Source of the DNA: Priapulus caudatus
Taxonomy: Eukaryota > Priapulida > Priapulimorpha > Priapulimorphida > Priapulidae
DNA: 35,000 nt
Direction of reading: 5' to 3'
Assembly (NCBI RefSeq): GCF_000485595.1
Contig: NW_014577090.1
Location: forward strand, 476,732-511,731
Position 1 is the stretch's first letter. Every line of letters begins with the position of its first letter. Positions 1 through 8,740 of the stretch are shown here, one piece after another. The translations under genes were made by a program, and so were the position numbers. The notes below the pieces were generated by a model. The model worked only from the letters and a program-made list of their open reading frames with translations, did no database searches and was not told the DNA's origin.

Positions 1-230
1 ATCCGTCCATCCATCCATCCATCCATCCATCCATCCAGCCATCCGTCCGTCCGTCCAGCCATCCAGCCATCCAGCCATCCGTCCATCCATCCATCCAGCC
101 ATCCAGCCATCCGTCCATCCATCCATCCATCCATCCATCCATCCATCCATCCATCTATCCAACCATCCAACCAACTAGCCAACCATCCATCCATCCGTCC
201 ACCCATCCGTCCATCCGTTCATCCGTTCGC
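1..230. repeat. (ATCC)n-type tetranucleotide repeat
   Basis: Continuous degenerate tetranucleotide array of ATCC with GTCC, AGCC and AACC variants. The array runs off the left edge of the window. From 231 to 599 the sequence is AT-rich and I see no gene or structured element. Confidence 0.95.
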
Positions 231-788
231 GTGGAAGTACTATAAGTGAGTCAGCAATAACGCAGGTGGCGGGAAGCGAGAAATCCAAGGATAATGCTTA
301 ATGAAAATGCCACACGCCCCGCACAGCGGGGCTTGCCGTGCAATTGATAACAACGATACAATTAATACTATAATAACAATATTAATAATAAGCAATGCTT
401 TCTTCTTTTACATCTATAATATGTGTATTATATATCTATAGTACATCTGTGATTAAATAATGACACGGAGGTCAACGCACACGGACATTAATAAATAAGA
501 AATAATACACTAAAGTGAATAAATTTCAGTTATATCCCGAAGAAATAATCGTTATTATTATATGTCCGCAGAGTGCTATAAATTATAATAAGCGAGATGT
601 ATTGTGTACGGGTGCGCATGCGCATGTGCGACGTGCGCGTGTGTGCGCGCGTTTGCGTGTATGTGTGTGCGTGTGTGCATGAATGTGCGTGTGCGCATGC
701 GCATGCGCATGCGCATGCGCATGCGTGTGTGTGTGTGTGCGCGCGTGTATGCGCGCATGAGCGTATAGATGTGTGCGTGGGTTTGTGC

Positions 789-889
789 CATAGAAATAAT
801 CAGGAGTTAATAAAGACAAATAAATTTGTCTTTATTAACTCCTGAAATAATATAGATAACTATATATATATATCTATATCATTTCTATG
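789..889. mobile_element. 101-bp miniature inverted-repeat element with 8-bp target duplication
   Basis: The ends are perfect 9-bp inverted repeats, CATAGAAAT and ATTTCTATG. The flanks carry an identical 8-bp direct repeat GTTTGTGC (781-788 and 890-897), the footprint expected of an hAT-like cut-and-paste insertion into the surrounding GT repeat. A second hairpin (801-844) is nested inside. There is no coding capacity, so it would depend on a transposase elsewhere. Superfamily is inferred only from the duplication length. Confidence 0.6.
801..844. mobile_element. Nested perfect hairpin, foldback family member A
   Basis: Perfect 20-bp inverted arms (801-820 and 825-844) around the loop TAAA. 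The arm begins CAGGAGTTAATAAAG, resembling the ends of foldbacks at 4202, 33327 and 34544 (CAGGAGT or CAAGAGT followed by an ATAATAG-like run). AAATAAT is repeated directly on both sides (794-800 and 845-851), as expected for an insertion into the outer element. Confidence 0.5.
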
Positions 890-1083
890 GTTTGTGCGCA
901 TGGGCGTATGGGTGAGTGCGTAGGAGTGCGCGCATGAGCGTGTGGATGTGTGCGTGGGTGTGTGCGCATGGGCGTATGGGTGTGCGCGTAGGAGTGCGCG
1001 CATAAGCGTGGGGATGTGTGCGTGGGGGCACTGGTCAACTCGACCCACCCGCCAACTCGACTCGCATTATGAGTCTATGACGA

Positions 1084-1564
1084 GTTTACCCGCCTGGAGG
1101 TCGGTCAGCTGGACTGACGGGCTAACTCATTTAAGATGGTTTACACATTCCGACGTCAAAACGTCTATTTTTATTATTATTCATTATTAAATCTTCATTG
1201 CATATAATTCACATACAAATACATGTACTGAAAGCGGTCTTTTACGCAGAGAACAAATCTGAAGGATGCAATAGTGTTGAGCTAAATAATAAAATTTACT
1301 TGATATGAGTGTAATAATTGCAAGGTACAGTAGGGGATAATTTCTGCATGGTTTGTTAAGATGGTTGATGTACTGTATATAAATATAAGTGTGTGGCATT
1401 TTTGTGGGAATAACCTTTTATTATGCGTAGAGTGTAATTTTGTCACACATGATCAATCTCAATTTTCAATCTCACATGAGTTAGCCGGTGAGTCGAACTG
1501 CCCGATCTCTAGGACAGTCATCTCGGCCTAGGAGCCGAGCTGTCCCACCTCCAGGCGGGTAAAC
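1084..1564. mobile_element. Candidate 480-bp inverted-repeat (foldback) element
   Basis: The left arm 1084-1101 is the exact reverse complement of 1547-1564 (18 bp, containing ACCCGCCTGGAGGT). Inside it, 1120-1130 (GGCTAACTCAT) pairs with 1476-1486. The enclosed 345 bp is AT-rich with no recognisable coding. This is the structure of a non-autonomous inverted-repeat transposon, though I could not define a target-site duplication. Confidence 0.45.
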
Positions 1565-1700
1565 ACGGCACACGGGTAGAGTTTGCCGGCGAGGCGAGTT
1601 ATGAGTCATATACGGACCGTGCGTGGGTGTGTGCTCATGGGCGTGTGCTTGTGTGTGTGTTTGCGTCTTCCTCACTCTTTCCTCTTTCTCTGTGTTTGTT

Positions 1701-1701
<1 letters not shown>

Positions 1702-1790
<89 letters not shown>
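1702..1790. repeat. (GT)n microsatellite
   Basis: About 40 uninterrupted GT dinucleotides, followed by degenerate GT/GC sequence to about 1860. Open frames on both strands across this tract are repeat translations. Confidence 0.97.
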
Positions 1791-1793
<3 letters not shown>

Positions 1794-2222
1794 ATGTGCG
1801 CGTGCGGTTGCGCACGCGCGCGTGTGTGGTTGTGTATGTGGGTGCGTGTACGTGGGCGCGCGTAGTCCGGGCGAGCATGCATTGGCAGTCGTGTTTGTTG
1901 TAGGCGCGTTTGGTTGTAGAGGGGCACACAAGGTAAAAATACAAACATACACGCAATAGTGAAACAGTCATCAATCTACCAATAGTTCTCTGCAGTACAA
2001 AACGTTTTCTTTGTTATTAAAGAGAAAAATACAGACATAATTCTAGCTAGATTCCCCCACCCCCACACAAACGGCGTTGCCCCATCCCCCAACCGCAATT
2101 GATATCTCAATGTCACATCATCTATCTGCTTTGATTTGTAGCTATACGTACACCCATATATGATGTGGTGTTTCATCGAGCCTCGGCGGGAGCCGGCAGC
2201 GGCCGTGCAGGCGCTTGCTTAC

Positions 2223-2372
2223 CTGTGTTGCGTTGGAGAAGCGACACGTGTTCTGCTGGTCCTCTCGCTTGACAGCGGTTAGCTTTGCGGTGACATCGGG
2301 GACGATCTGATCGCGATCCTCGTCGAATACCTCGTTGTCGCCGGCTGCGTGCACGCACACACCTGCGTCCAT
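2223..2372 (-). CDS. First coding exon, tentatively prefoldin subunit 4-like (partial)
   Basis: Open frame of 50 codons from ATG at 2372, with G at -3 and +4, to a strong donor CAG|GTAAGC at 2223/2222, phase 0. The peptide is charged and non-repetitive. Its end, residues 33-50, contains VKREDQQNTCRFSNATQ, which resembles the start of the prefoldin subunit 4 coiled coil (pattern EDQQ-x-x-x-K/R-F-S/A) as I recall it. Prefoldin is the cytosolic hexamer that hands unfolded actin and tubulin to the TRiC chaperonin. Continuing exons would lie left of the window, because nothing matching follows between 2222 and 1. Against this call, the N-terminal extension is longer than usual and the invariant-looking Ile/Asn after EDQQ is replaced by Thr-Cys. 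It could be a diverged copy or an unrelated exon. The exon itself is better supported than the family. Confidence 0.4.
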
Positions 2373-2900
2373 ACCGTCCCAACGTGTGCCTGCCTGTTCG
2401 TGTGCGTGTGTGAGTATGTGAGTGGTATGTACTCACTCCCCCGCGGTCGGTAAAGACTGAATGCGCGTAGAAATGTGTGGGCGTTCGTGCTGCTGCTGCT
2501 GCTGCTGTGCGCGGGCTTGTTTGCACTAGCTGTTCATTTGAGATCACACGCGCGAGTATCCGCGTAGCGCCTTCACTACTCACATGCACTCGCTCGCTTT
2601 TCGTGAATGAACGGTAGACGTCGCGGATAGGTCCCATATGCGGTTGCATAAGGCGTTGCTATCTGCTAAATATGGAGCAGTAAAGCCTCGGTGCTTCCGT
2701 CTATTGACAGGTCACGTGCGGTTGAGTGGGCGGAGCGTTATGCCCAGATTGGTACTGATTGGCCGGCGCGGCGACTGTACTAGAAGAATGGAGAGGGGAG
2801 AATGCGGTCGTCGGAGTATTTGCTTGGGTTTGAGAGTTGGGCGTTATGCAATATCCCCCTCACCCCGAGGGCGATATATGTCGTAATCGGATTTGAATCG
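2373..2900 (-). promoter_or_regulatory. GC-rich 5' flank of the minus-strand gene
   Basis: Higher GC and CpG content than its surroundings, with a (GCT)n run at 2489-2508 and no extended ORF I trust. Its position upstream of the ATG at 2372 suggests 5' UTR and promoter. No TATA box stands out. This is inference from composition and position. Confidence 0.3.
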
Positions 2901-3915
2901 AATGTTCCTCGTTAAGAATGATCATGTACTTGCATAAAGGCCGTTTATTGCTGCGCGCATATTGAAATACATAGCTCGTGACGTGTACAGAAATGCTGTC
3001 GGCACAATGGCGACGTTGTTAGGCACGTCGGTGTAGCGCATAGCAAACTACGAAGAACGTGTGGCAACACCTAACGGCGCTTCTATTTATTTTTCGCATC
3101 ACAAAGGAAAATTTACCGCGGAATTTTGCCATTGTAATTTCTCAGGTTTAGTTCCGGTTCCAAATTGCATTTAAATTTTCATTAACCGATGAGTATTTTA
3201 TTATATTTAAATTTTCATTACCGACAAACGATGGTTCCTGCTCGCAGCACGTACGGCACTAATGACTCACGCGCTGTGTGATTAATGTCACGAGCAAACG
3301 ACATATATTGTCATCGTGTGTCAGCAATTAACGTGCGTTGCTCTCACAAACGAATCGAACTAAGTGCGAACGTAGAACGACCCCCATATTATATGGTGGG
3401 GATATAGGATTCGGATTTCAAATTTTCATATCCATCTGCGATATAATGCGCGTCTCTGAGGGCGCTTCATCGAAGCAAAAATCTCCGCGCGCACATGCCA
3501 AAGACCTTATCGATTTCGCGAAGAAGCGATCTAGAAAGTCTCATGTCGCGATATCCTTCCTGCAAAAAGGTCGCCTGGTAAAGATATAGCGTATATGTAA
3601 CATCTTAGCGGGGGAGTATTAGCAGCGTATCAGCGCTGTTGATTCTATCACTATACGCTTCTATAGACATCGCATGCTGTCGTCCGTCGCAGTGGGCGAC
3701 TGACAACATAACATGATCGGGAAAAACTTTGGCGCCCCATTTCCCGTGTTGTTGTTTGCTTTATGCCTCTCTCGTCTGCGACAATTGTTGACATAAGTAA
3801 CAGACGGCCCGCCAACGCAGTGGCTGCTCCAATCAACGCGCGTTATCGGAACACGTGTCTGCGTATATCAGGGCATGCGGCTAATCGCACAAAGTTTGTC
3901 TGAATAGTTTTAATC
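2901..3915. other. Non-coding stretch, nothing recognised
   Basis: No convincing gene. A short direct repeat (ATTTAAATTTTCATTA, about 3169 and 3208) is visible. Small open frames lack ATG starts or splice support. Confidence 0.6.
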
Positions 3916-3999
3916 GCTAATAAAGTTTATCTCAGTTAGATCCAAATTAAGTCAAAAATAACTTAACGTTTGGATCTAACTGAGATAAACTTTATTAGC
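3916..3999. mobile_element. 84-bp near-perfect hairpin (foldback element)
   Basis: 31-bp perfect inverted arms (3916-3946 and 3969-3999; ends GCTAATAAAG and CTTTATTAGC), extended inward by a further 6 bp (3947-3952 with 3961-3966) across a 2-nt bulge, around an 8-nt loop. Perfect pairing of this length suggests a recent insertion or a conserved RNA or DNA hairpin. The ends differ from those of the CAGGAGT family. The rest of 4000-4919 shows no gene. Confidence 0.6.
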
Positions 4000-4201
4000 A
4001 TGTGAACTATAGAGCTCCAATGAAATTATTCAATCATCTGTATATAGTTTTAATTCTAGAACGATTGTGTAATAGACAACAATCGTATAGCAATATGCGA
4101 CGATGACTCATCATTTTCGTCTAATGAATTTTTCTAGTTTCTAGTCAACATGCATGCATTGTTTATTTTCAGTCGCTGAAGATATGTAGGATACACGCTA
4201 T

Positions 4202-4240
4202 CAGGAGTGAATAATAGAGAATCTGTATTATTTACTCTTG
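4202..4240. mobile_element. Foldback family member B
   Basis: Imperfect inverted arms CAGGAGTGAATAATA and TATTATTTACTCTTG (13 of 15 pairs) around a short loop. The outer sequence matches the ends of the elements at 33327-33376 and 34544-34660. Confidence 0.45.
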
Positions 4241-4919
4241 CATGAGGCTATGTATCGGAAGTGCCGGATATCCACCCATATTATCGACATTCTACAAAGA
4301 TGAGAGAAAAGTAGTTGCGTCATCGATGTTGCTAAAACATGTCAGAGGTGCATCAGGAGTGACATTACTTTTGTAAATGTAACGCATGGAAGCACTGCGC
4401 CTTATCGCAAATTACAGAGCAACGAGTTTAATGAAATGCCACAGTTCTACGCCACATGCAGTTATATATTGCCACAGTGTATAACGAATCGCTACAATTT
4501 TCTGTTTCTCTGAGACCTAGGCGACCATCGCTCTCGGTAGCAACAGGGTAGCAACAACTCGGTAGAAACAGGGGGCTGATCCATTCGATTTACAGACGCT
4601 ACCACAGAGTAGCGATGTGATACGGTTTTTTGTCGGTAGATGTCACCACATGCTGGTTCTATGCAAGAAATTCATCGCTTCTACTAGAGAAAATCTCTAA
4701 TCGGCGCGATACCTGCTAAAATAACACAATTGAATAGAACGTTCCCATTTCAAAATGTTCAAAATTCGTTGTTTTATTAAAGTGGGTATATTTTTTTAAA
4801 TAACATATGGTATGCATAATATATTTTATTACATGAGCGCGAAGTCAGTAGATGTCTAGCAGGTATGACGCGTGTACGTTATATAGCTCAGCGTTTCTGA
4901 TCACGGAAAGGAATGCACA

Positions 4920-4925
4920 TTTATT
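4920..4925 (-). terminator. Candidate polyadenylation signal of the tetraspanin gene
   Basis: AATAAA on the minus strand, about 190 nt beyond the stop codon at 5117. It is the first canonical signal I see downstream of the tetraspanin stop. Confidence 0.45.
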
Positions 4926-5116
4926 TTTATTTTTTTAACGAGGAGCTCTATCAGGCGCATTTAGTTTGCGCGTAGTTCATTCATGACGACATGAATGATG
5001 TAATGCGGAGAGGAATTCTCGCTGCTCACAGCAGCTATTTATACACATGATTATACCAACGACGCACTATTCTTCTATCATGAGGCGCCCTCGCCCTAAT
5101 AACACACGTCTTCGAA

Positions 5117-5554
5117 CTATTGAAGCTCCACCTCGTTAACATTGGCGTAGATCGGCTCGTTTGCGATCTCGAGAAGACGACGGTCTTCTCGATCGCTCTC
5201 TTCGGCATCCGCGAAATCCGACTCGTACATGTCGCCATCGTCATCGCTGATACGCCCTGCCTCGAGCGACGGTTCACGGTCGCCGTCACCAGCTGCGCCT
5301 TTTGCCGACGCCTTGATGATATATCCGGGGGCAGTTGCCGCGGCGTCGCCCGTCAGGAGAGCCTCCTCTATTGACGTCTGCAGGAAGCGCAGGCCGACGA
5401 CGCCGCACAACATGGAGGCGAATATCGAGCAGACGGCGCGGCCCGCGTTCACGAGCAGAACGTCGCCAAAATACATCATCAGTGCATTCTTGCAGCCGAC
5501 AGTGTACAGCGTGGTCTTTGCGGCGTAGTCGTAGTTGTAGTGCTTGTGGTTATC
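5117..5554 (-). CDS. Peripherin/ROM1-like tetraspanin, exon 3 (C-terminal)
   Basis: Last of three exons, encoding residues 221-365 and the stop. The acceptor is TTTTACTTAG|GATAAC at 5555/5554, phase 0. It supplies the end of the large extracellular loop with the last conserved cysteine (residue 241, in VGCKNAL), the fourth membrane segment (about 251-277) and an acidic cytoplasmic tail of nearly 90 residues. The segment GLRFLQTSIEEAL after TM4 matches the GLRYL-T-L pattern typical of peripherin-2 and ROM1. The tail is longer than I expect for vertebrate peripherin-2, is rich in Asp and Glu, and ends in a possible YANV tyrosine motif. A 367-bp intron (5555-5921) precedes it. Confidence 0.85.
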   Translation of the reverse strand, partial: DNHKHYNYDYAAKTTLYTVGCKNALMMYFGDVLLVNAGRAVCSIFASMLCGVVGLRFLQTSIEEALLTGDAAATAPGYIIKASAKGAAGDGDREPSLEAGRISDDDGDMYESDFADAEESDREDRRLLEIANEPIYANVNEVELQ

Positions 5555-5921
5555 CTAAGTAAAACACGTATAATAATGTTTGTGGTATGGTCGTATACGC
5601 AGTGAGTATGCAATCGCATTGCTGTACACGTGGATGCACGGGAATGGTTTATTTACTGATAAATCCAATCTTAATGGTTTAAATTCAGCAATTCTGCAAT
5701 ATTCTACCATCCACAATTTTAGATAACGTACAAATAAAATTCGTTAAATGCCGAATGTGCGAAATGCAAAGTTAATTGTATCTATTAGCGATCTAAATTC
5801 CACGACAGAATGCATGATCTATGACGAAATTAGACTGCGTTGCGATATTATATATTTTACATTTATATATTTTATTATGTGTATTGTCCTCTCCATTATA
5901 ATGTTCTTGAGCTAGTGTTAC

Positions 5922-6026
5922 CTGCACGTTGTGGTGAATGCATGGTCGATGCGACTTCGGGTCGCAGCAGCTGAACGGAACGTTATCCTGTAGGAATTCT
6001 CCCGTACCCATGTACGCTTCAACTCC
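5922..6026 (-). CDS. Peripherin/ROM1-like tetraspanin, exon 2
   Basis: A 105-nt exon (35 codons, residues 186-220) with acceptor TTGTAG|GGAGTT and donor CAG|GTAAC, both phase 0. It carries the peripherin signature VPFSCCDP followed by RPC, giving cysteines 205, 206 and 214 of the large extracellular loop. Frame continuity with exons 1 and 3 and the family motif make this small exon secure. Vertebrate peripherin-2, as I recall it, has no intron after this block, so the downstream intron is an extra one. Confidence 0.85.
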
Positions 6027-6104
6027 CTACAACCAATACCTGCACTTACATTTATTGTGGTTACGCTTTATATATAAAATATATTTAAGTGTATATATAT
6101 ATAC

Positions 6105-6157
6105 ATAAAAACAAAGTCAAGGTATAGAATAAGGGTGTACCTTGACTTTGTTTTTAT
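6105..6157. repeat. Perfect 19-bp hairpin from retroelement-end sequence
   Basis: Arms 6105-6123 and 6139-6157 are exact reverse complements, with a 15-nt loop that reads ATAGAATAAGGGTGT. The sequence AACAAAGTCAAGGTATAG also appears beside the right end of the Penelope element (reverse strand, about 8764-8781). This is therefore a stranded fragment of the same repeat. Confidence 0.6.
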
Positions 6158-6179
6158 CTACACGGGTGTTTGTGTGTGA

Positions 6180-6250
6180 CTTTACTTCTATATATATATA
6201 TATACATATGTATTACTTATATATATATATATGTATATATATATTCATGT
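6180..6250. repeat. (TA)n tracts in the intron
   Basis: Interrupted TA dinucleotide repeats at 6190-6250; a similar tract is at 6478-6513. They separate the retroelement fragments in the tetraspanin intron. Confidence 0.85.
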
Positions 6251-6293
6251 GTAAAACAAATTCAAATAATTGGTTAAGGGTGTTTATGTTTTA

Positions 6294-6337
6294 ATACCGC
6301 GAGCTTTCGAGATGCATATCTCTTCATCAGGCAATTT
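6294..6337 (-). ncRNA. Hammerhead ribozyme motif, best preserved copy
   Basis: On the minus strand the core CUGAUGA (6330-6324) is followed by a 5-bp stem II (GAGAU/AUCUC, loop AUGC), then GAAA (6308-6305) and GCUC. Cleavage is predicted after the C at 6301. Stem I forms between 6331-6335 and 6300-6296 (C-G, G-C, two U-G, A-U). Stem III is only the self-complementary AGCU, so folding probably needs a dimer, as described for minimal ribozymes of Penelope-like elements. One extra A separates the core from stem II. Confidence 0.65.
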
Positions 6338-6371
6338 AGCAGGCATTGGAGCGAAATGTTTGCTGAATGTG

Positions 6372-6408
6372 CCGACTGAGAAGATGTACATCCCGAAAGC
6401 TCGCGTCA
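6372..6408 (+). ncRNA. Degenerate hammerhead motif on the opposite strand
   Basis: The plus strand reads CTGAGAAG, stem GATG/CATC, CCGAAAGCTC. This is the hammerhead layout with one nucleotide missing from the CUGANGA core and weak stem I pairing. It mirrors the minus-strand copy at 6294-6337. Probably inactive. Confidence 0.4.
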
Positions 6409-6550
6409 GTTAAAACTTAAACACCCTTAACCTATTATTTTTAATTGTTTTTTTTTATCTGACATGGGTGTTCGTGATATATATATATATATTATATATA
6501 TATATATATATTATAGTTAGAGGTATAGAATAAGGGTGTTTAAGTTTAAT

Positions 6551-6590
6551 TGACAAGCTTTCCAAGATTAACATGCTCTTCATCAGGTCA
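6551..6590 (-). ncRNA. Hammerhead motif in the 3' pseudo-LTR of the Penelope element
   Basis: The minus strand has CUGAUGA (6586-6580), GAAA (6562-6559) and AGCUU, with predicted cleavage after the U at 6555. Stem I is a perfect 4 bp (UGAC with GUCA). Stem II is eroded, so activity is doubtful. It lies on the same strand as the retroelement ORF. Confidence 0.5.
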
Positions 6591-6724
6591 GCAGACATTA
6601 GAATACGAATCAAATAATCAAAAACAAATACAATGCGTTATAGATCACAAATTGAATGATTCACACAATCGCGGCGTTGCCATGAAAATACGGGACGACA
6701 AAAGAACACACATATATAACACCA

Positions 6725-6995
6725 CACAAAAAAGCTCAGAACACACACAACACAAAGCACACACAACACACACAAACACACACACCACCAGGGCGTGCAC
6801 AACACACCACAGGAGGGGGGGGGCACACTACACACACCGCACCATACACAACACACACCCACACACATCGACGCTCGGGGCACACAGGGCAATCACACAA
6901 CACACCACACACAACACGCACACCACACATGTCCACATAACACAGCACATTTCCAGGGCAACCACATCACCCACATCACACACCACACACACACC
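6725..6995. repeat. Degenerate CA-rich repeat inside the Penelope element
   Basis: Interrupted ACAC repeats (with a G8 run near 6822-6830) at the inner edge of the left inverted arm, mirrored by the TG tract at 8388-8560. Open frames rich in His/Thr or Cys/Val here are not genes. Confidence 0.85.
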
Positions 6996-7018
6996 ATAAG
7001 AAGCAAGGAGTCCAAAAA

Positions 7019-7652
7019 TCACACGTAATTAAAGTTTACGTTCATGCCCCCTGGATTCAAACAACCAACCCTCAGAATTAATTTCTGCTCAGTCATGTGT
7101 CGACGTGAGCTATTGTAATATGGTCTCAGTTGGCAGCCGCAAACACGCCCGTCATCAATGTGGTGATCCGGTTGGTTAAAATGGTCAGCAACCGGAAAAC
7201 CATGCAAATTGAGGCGAATAGATCTTAAATGCTCAACAAACCTATCCGCAAGGCGGCGTTTTGTTTCGCCAAGATAGTAAATTTGGCATTCAATGGCGTA
7301 AATAAGGTTCGTCGACACGCGTGTAAATGAATCCCGCGCTATAAATTTGCCCCGAGGCCCTTGAACCAGACTTATTCGTGATAAAATTGCAAGTACTGCA
7401 ACGTTTCCGACAACACGGGTATAAGTCAGGTTGGCTCACGGGGTTGTCAGAGTTGTAAACGGTGCTTGAAATAAGAGTGTCGCGGAGGTTGGTATCACGT
7501 CTGTACGAGCATAAAGGTGGGTTTGAAAAGATGTTAACTGTGATTGGATCGTTTTGAAGAATTTTATAATTATCAATTAACAATCTTTTGATCTGCAGGA
7601 TTGAAGGGTGATAGGTTAAAACCAATGGACATCTGTCTGACGTTTTATTCAC
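7019..7652 (-). pseudogene. Penelope-like linker and GIY-YIG endonuclease remnant
   Basis: Two overlapping frames. From 7652 a linker reads ...CPLVLTYHPS... with a Cys-rich block CCRKRCSTC; after a frameshift near 7300-7320, a GIY-YIG domain follows. It begins STNLIYAIEC and continues YYLGETKRRLADRFVEHL, giving the paired tyrosines, the arginine and the histidine expected of a GIY-YIG nuclease active region, then ends GGMNVNF. In the family this domain nicks target DNA to prime reverse transcription. The frame break means no functional protein is made from this copy. Confidence 0.8.
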
Positions 7653-7687
7653 GCCGTCTTTTCTAGGGGTTATTAACGACGCCCGAT

Positions 7688-8374
7688 TTAAGGGAAGTAT
7701 CTTTTTAAATTTCTTAGATAGATCAGATTGATTATATTAGTATAGCCACAGCGTGTAAAACATTCAATCATATTGGAAGCGTTTGTGTTAAAATCAGTTT
7801 TTGATCTGCATATCTTTTTTAATCGTAACAATTGAGAATGCGGGAGGCTATTTTTAGTGTGGCGAAGGTGAGACGAAGAATACAATAGATAAGAATGGGT
7901 GTCAGTGGGTTTAGAAAACACCGAGGTAACTAAATTTCTACCAGAGATAATAGAAACCATGTCCAGAAAAGGAAGACTATCCGATGATGTAGAGTATGTA
8001 TAATTTAGACACGGGTGGAAAGATGTGACATGGTCGATGAAATTTTGCAAATCAGAAAGTTTTATAGATGCGGCTCCAAAAACATCATCAATATACCGAA
8101 GATAAAGGCTCGGTTTTAGTCTAGTGAAGGACGCGAACATTTTTGATTCAATGTAGCCGACAAATAGATAGGCATAGCTAAAGCCCATGTTCGTACCAAT
8201 AGCGACGCCATTACATTGAGAATAAAAATTCCTATTTAAAGTAAAACACGTTTTGGTTAAAACTAGTTCGGCTAAACGTATCAGGGTATCAGTATTCGGA
8301 AAATTATCAGACCGCTTGTCTAAAAAATACCGTAAAGCGATTAAACCCTGATTATTAGTACACAGGTGATGCAA
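7688..8374 (-). pseudogene. Penelope-like reverse transcriptase, palm and thumb remnant
   Basis: About 228 codons open on the minus strand. It starts at a remnant of the LYTN motif A (here LCTNNQGL), then GVAIGTNMGFSYAYLFVG (motif B region), the catalytic YIDDVF (motif C), SLPFLD and FSKPTDTHSYL. These follow the order seen in Neptune/Penelope-type RTs. The N-terminal fingers are missing: upstream is TG repeat. The frame stops at 7688 and continues in another frame at 7652, so at least one frameshift separates it from the endonuclease. Confidence 0.85.
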
Positions 8375-8387
8375 GAGAGTTTTATTG

Positions 8388-8405
8388 CTTTGTGTGTGTG
8401 TGTTG

Positions 8406-8443
<38 letters not shown>

Positions 8444-8457
8444 TATGTTGTGTGTGT

Positions 8458-8491
<34 letters not shown>

Positions 8492-8560
8492 TTGTGTGTG
8501 GGTTGTTGTGTGTGTGTGTCACTGTGGGTGCTTGTGTGTTGTGTGTGTTCTGCGTTGGTT
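8388..8560. repeat. (TG)n tract in the right arm of the Penelope element
   Basis: Interrupted TG repeats replacing the 5' part of the RT ORF and joining it to the right pseudo-LTR. It is the inverted counterpart of the CA tract at 6725-6995. Confidence 0.9.
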
Positions 8561-8701
8561 TTGTGTTGTGTTAGAATAATATTGCGTGTTCTTTTGTCGT
8601 CCGTATTCATAGCAACGCGCGAATTGTGTGAATAATTCATTTTTGATTATCTATAACCCATTGTATTTGTTTTTGATAATTTGATTCTATTCCAATGTCT
8701 G

Positions 8702-8740
8702 CTGACCTGATGAATAGATGTAATCTCGAAAGCTTGTCAA
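8702..8740 (+). ncRNA. Hammerhead motif in the inverted 5' pseudo-LTR
   Basis: The plus strand has CTGATGA at 8707-8713, stem II AGAT/AATCT with loop GTA, and GAAAGCTT at 8728-8735, with predicted cleavage after 8735. Stem I is a perfect 4 bp (TGAC 8703-8706 with GTCA 8736-8739). It faces opposite to the copy at 6551-6590, as expected for inverted pseudo-LTRs. Confidence 0.6.

Larger units (their letters stand above)
600..1027. repeat. GT/GCGCATGC-rich alternating purine-pyrimidine tract
   Basis: Two blocks (about 600-788 and 890-1027) of degenerate GTGT and GCGCATGC repeats, almost strictly alternating purine and pyrimidine, interrupted by a foldback insertion at 789-889. The block includes (GCGCAT)n at about 693-724. 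Open frames on both strands here (His/Thr/Ala or Cys/Val strings) are translations of the repeat, not genes. Confidence 0.9.
6272..6432. mobile_element. 161-bp miniature Penelope-related element with inverted ends
   Basis: 23-bp terminal inverted repeats (6272-6294 and 6410-6432, one mismatch or indel) share the TAAGGGTGTTTAAGTTT core with the ends of the large Penelope element at 6522 and 8769. Each end leads into a hammerhead-like motif, one per strand, pointing outward. There is no coding capacity. It looks like a non-autonomous unit made only of two pseudo-LTR ends in inverted orientation. Direct-repeat traces (TTTTATCTACACGGGTGTTT at 6152 and a near copy at 6454) sit on both sides. Confidence 0.55.

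Noticed and set aside
1481-1974. 100-155-codon frames on both strands around the GT tract
   Set aside because: Repeat translation with long His-Thr or Cys-Val runs; no domain.
3338-3589. 83-codon plus-strand frame with a basic C-terminus
   Set aside because: No ATG at its start and no family resemblance.
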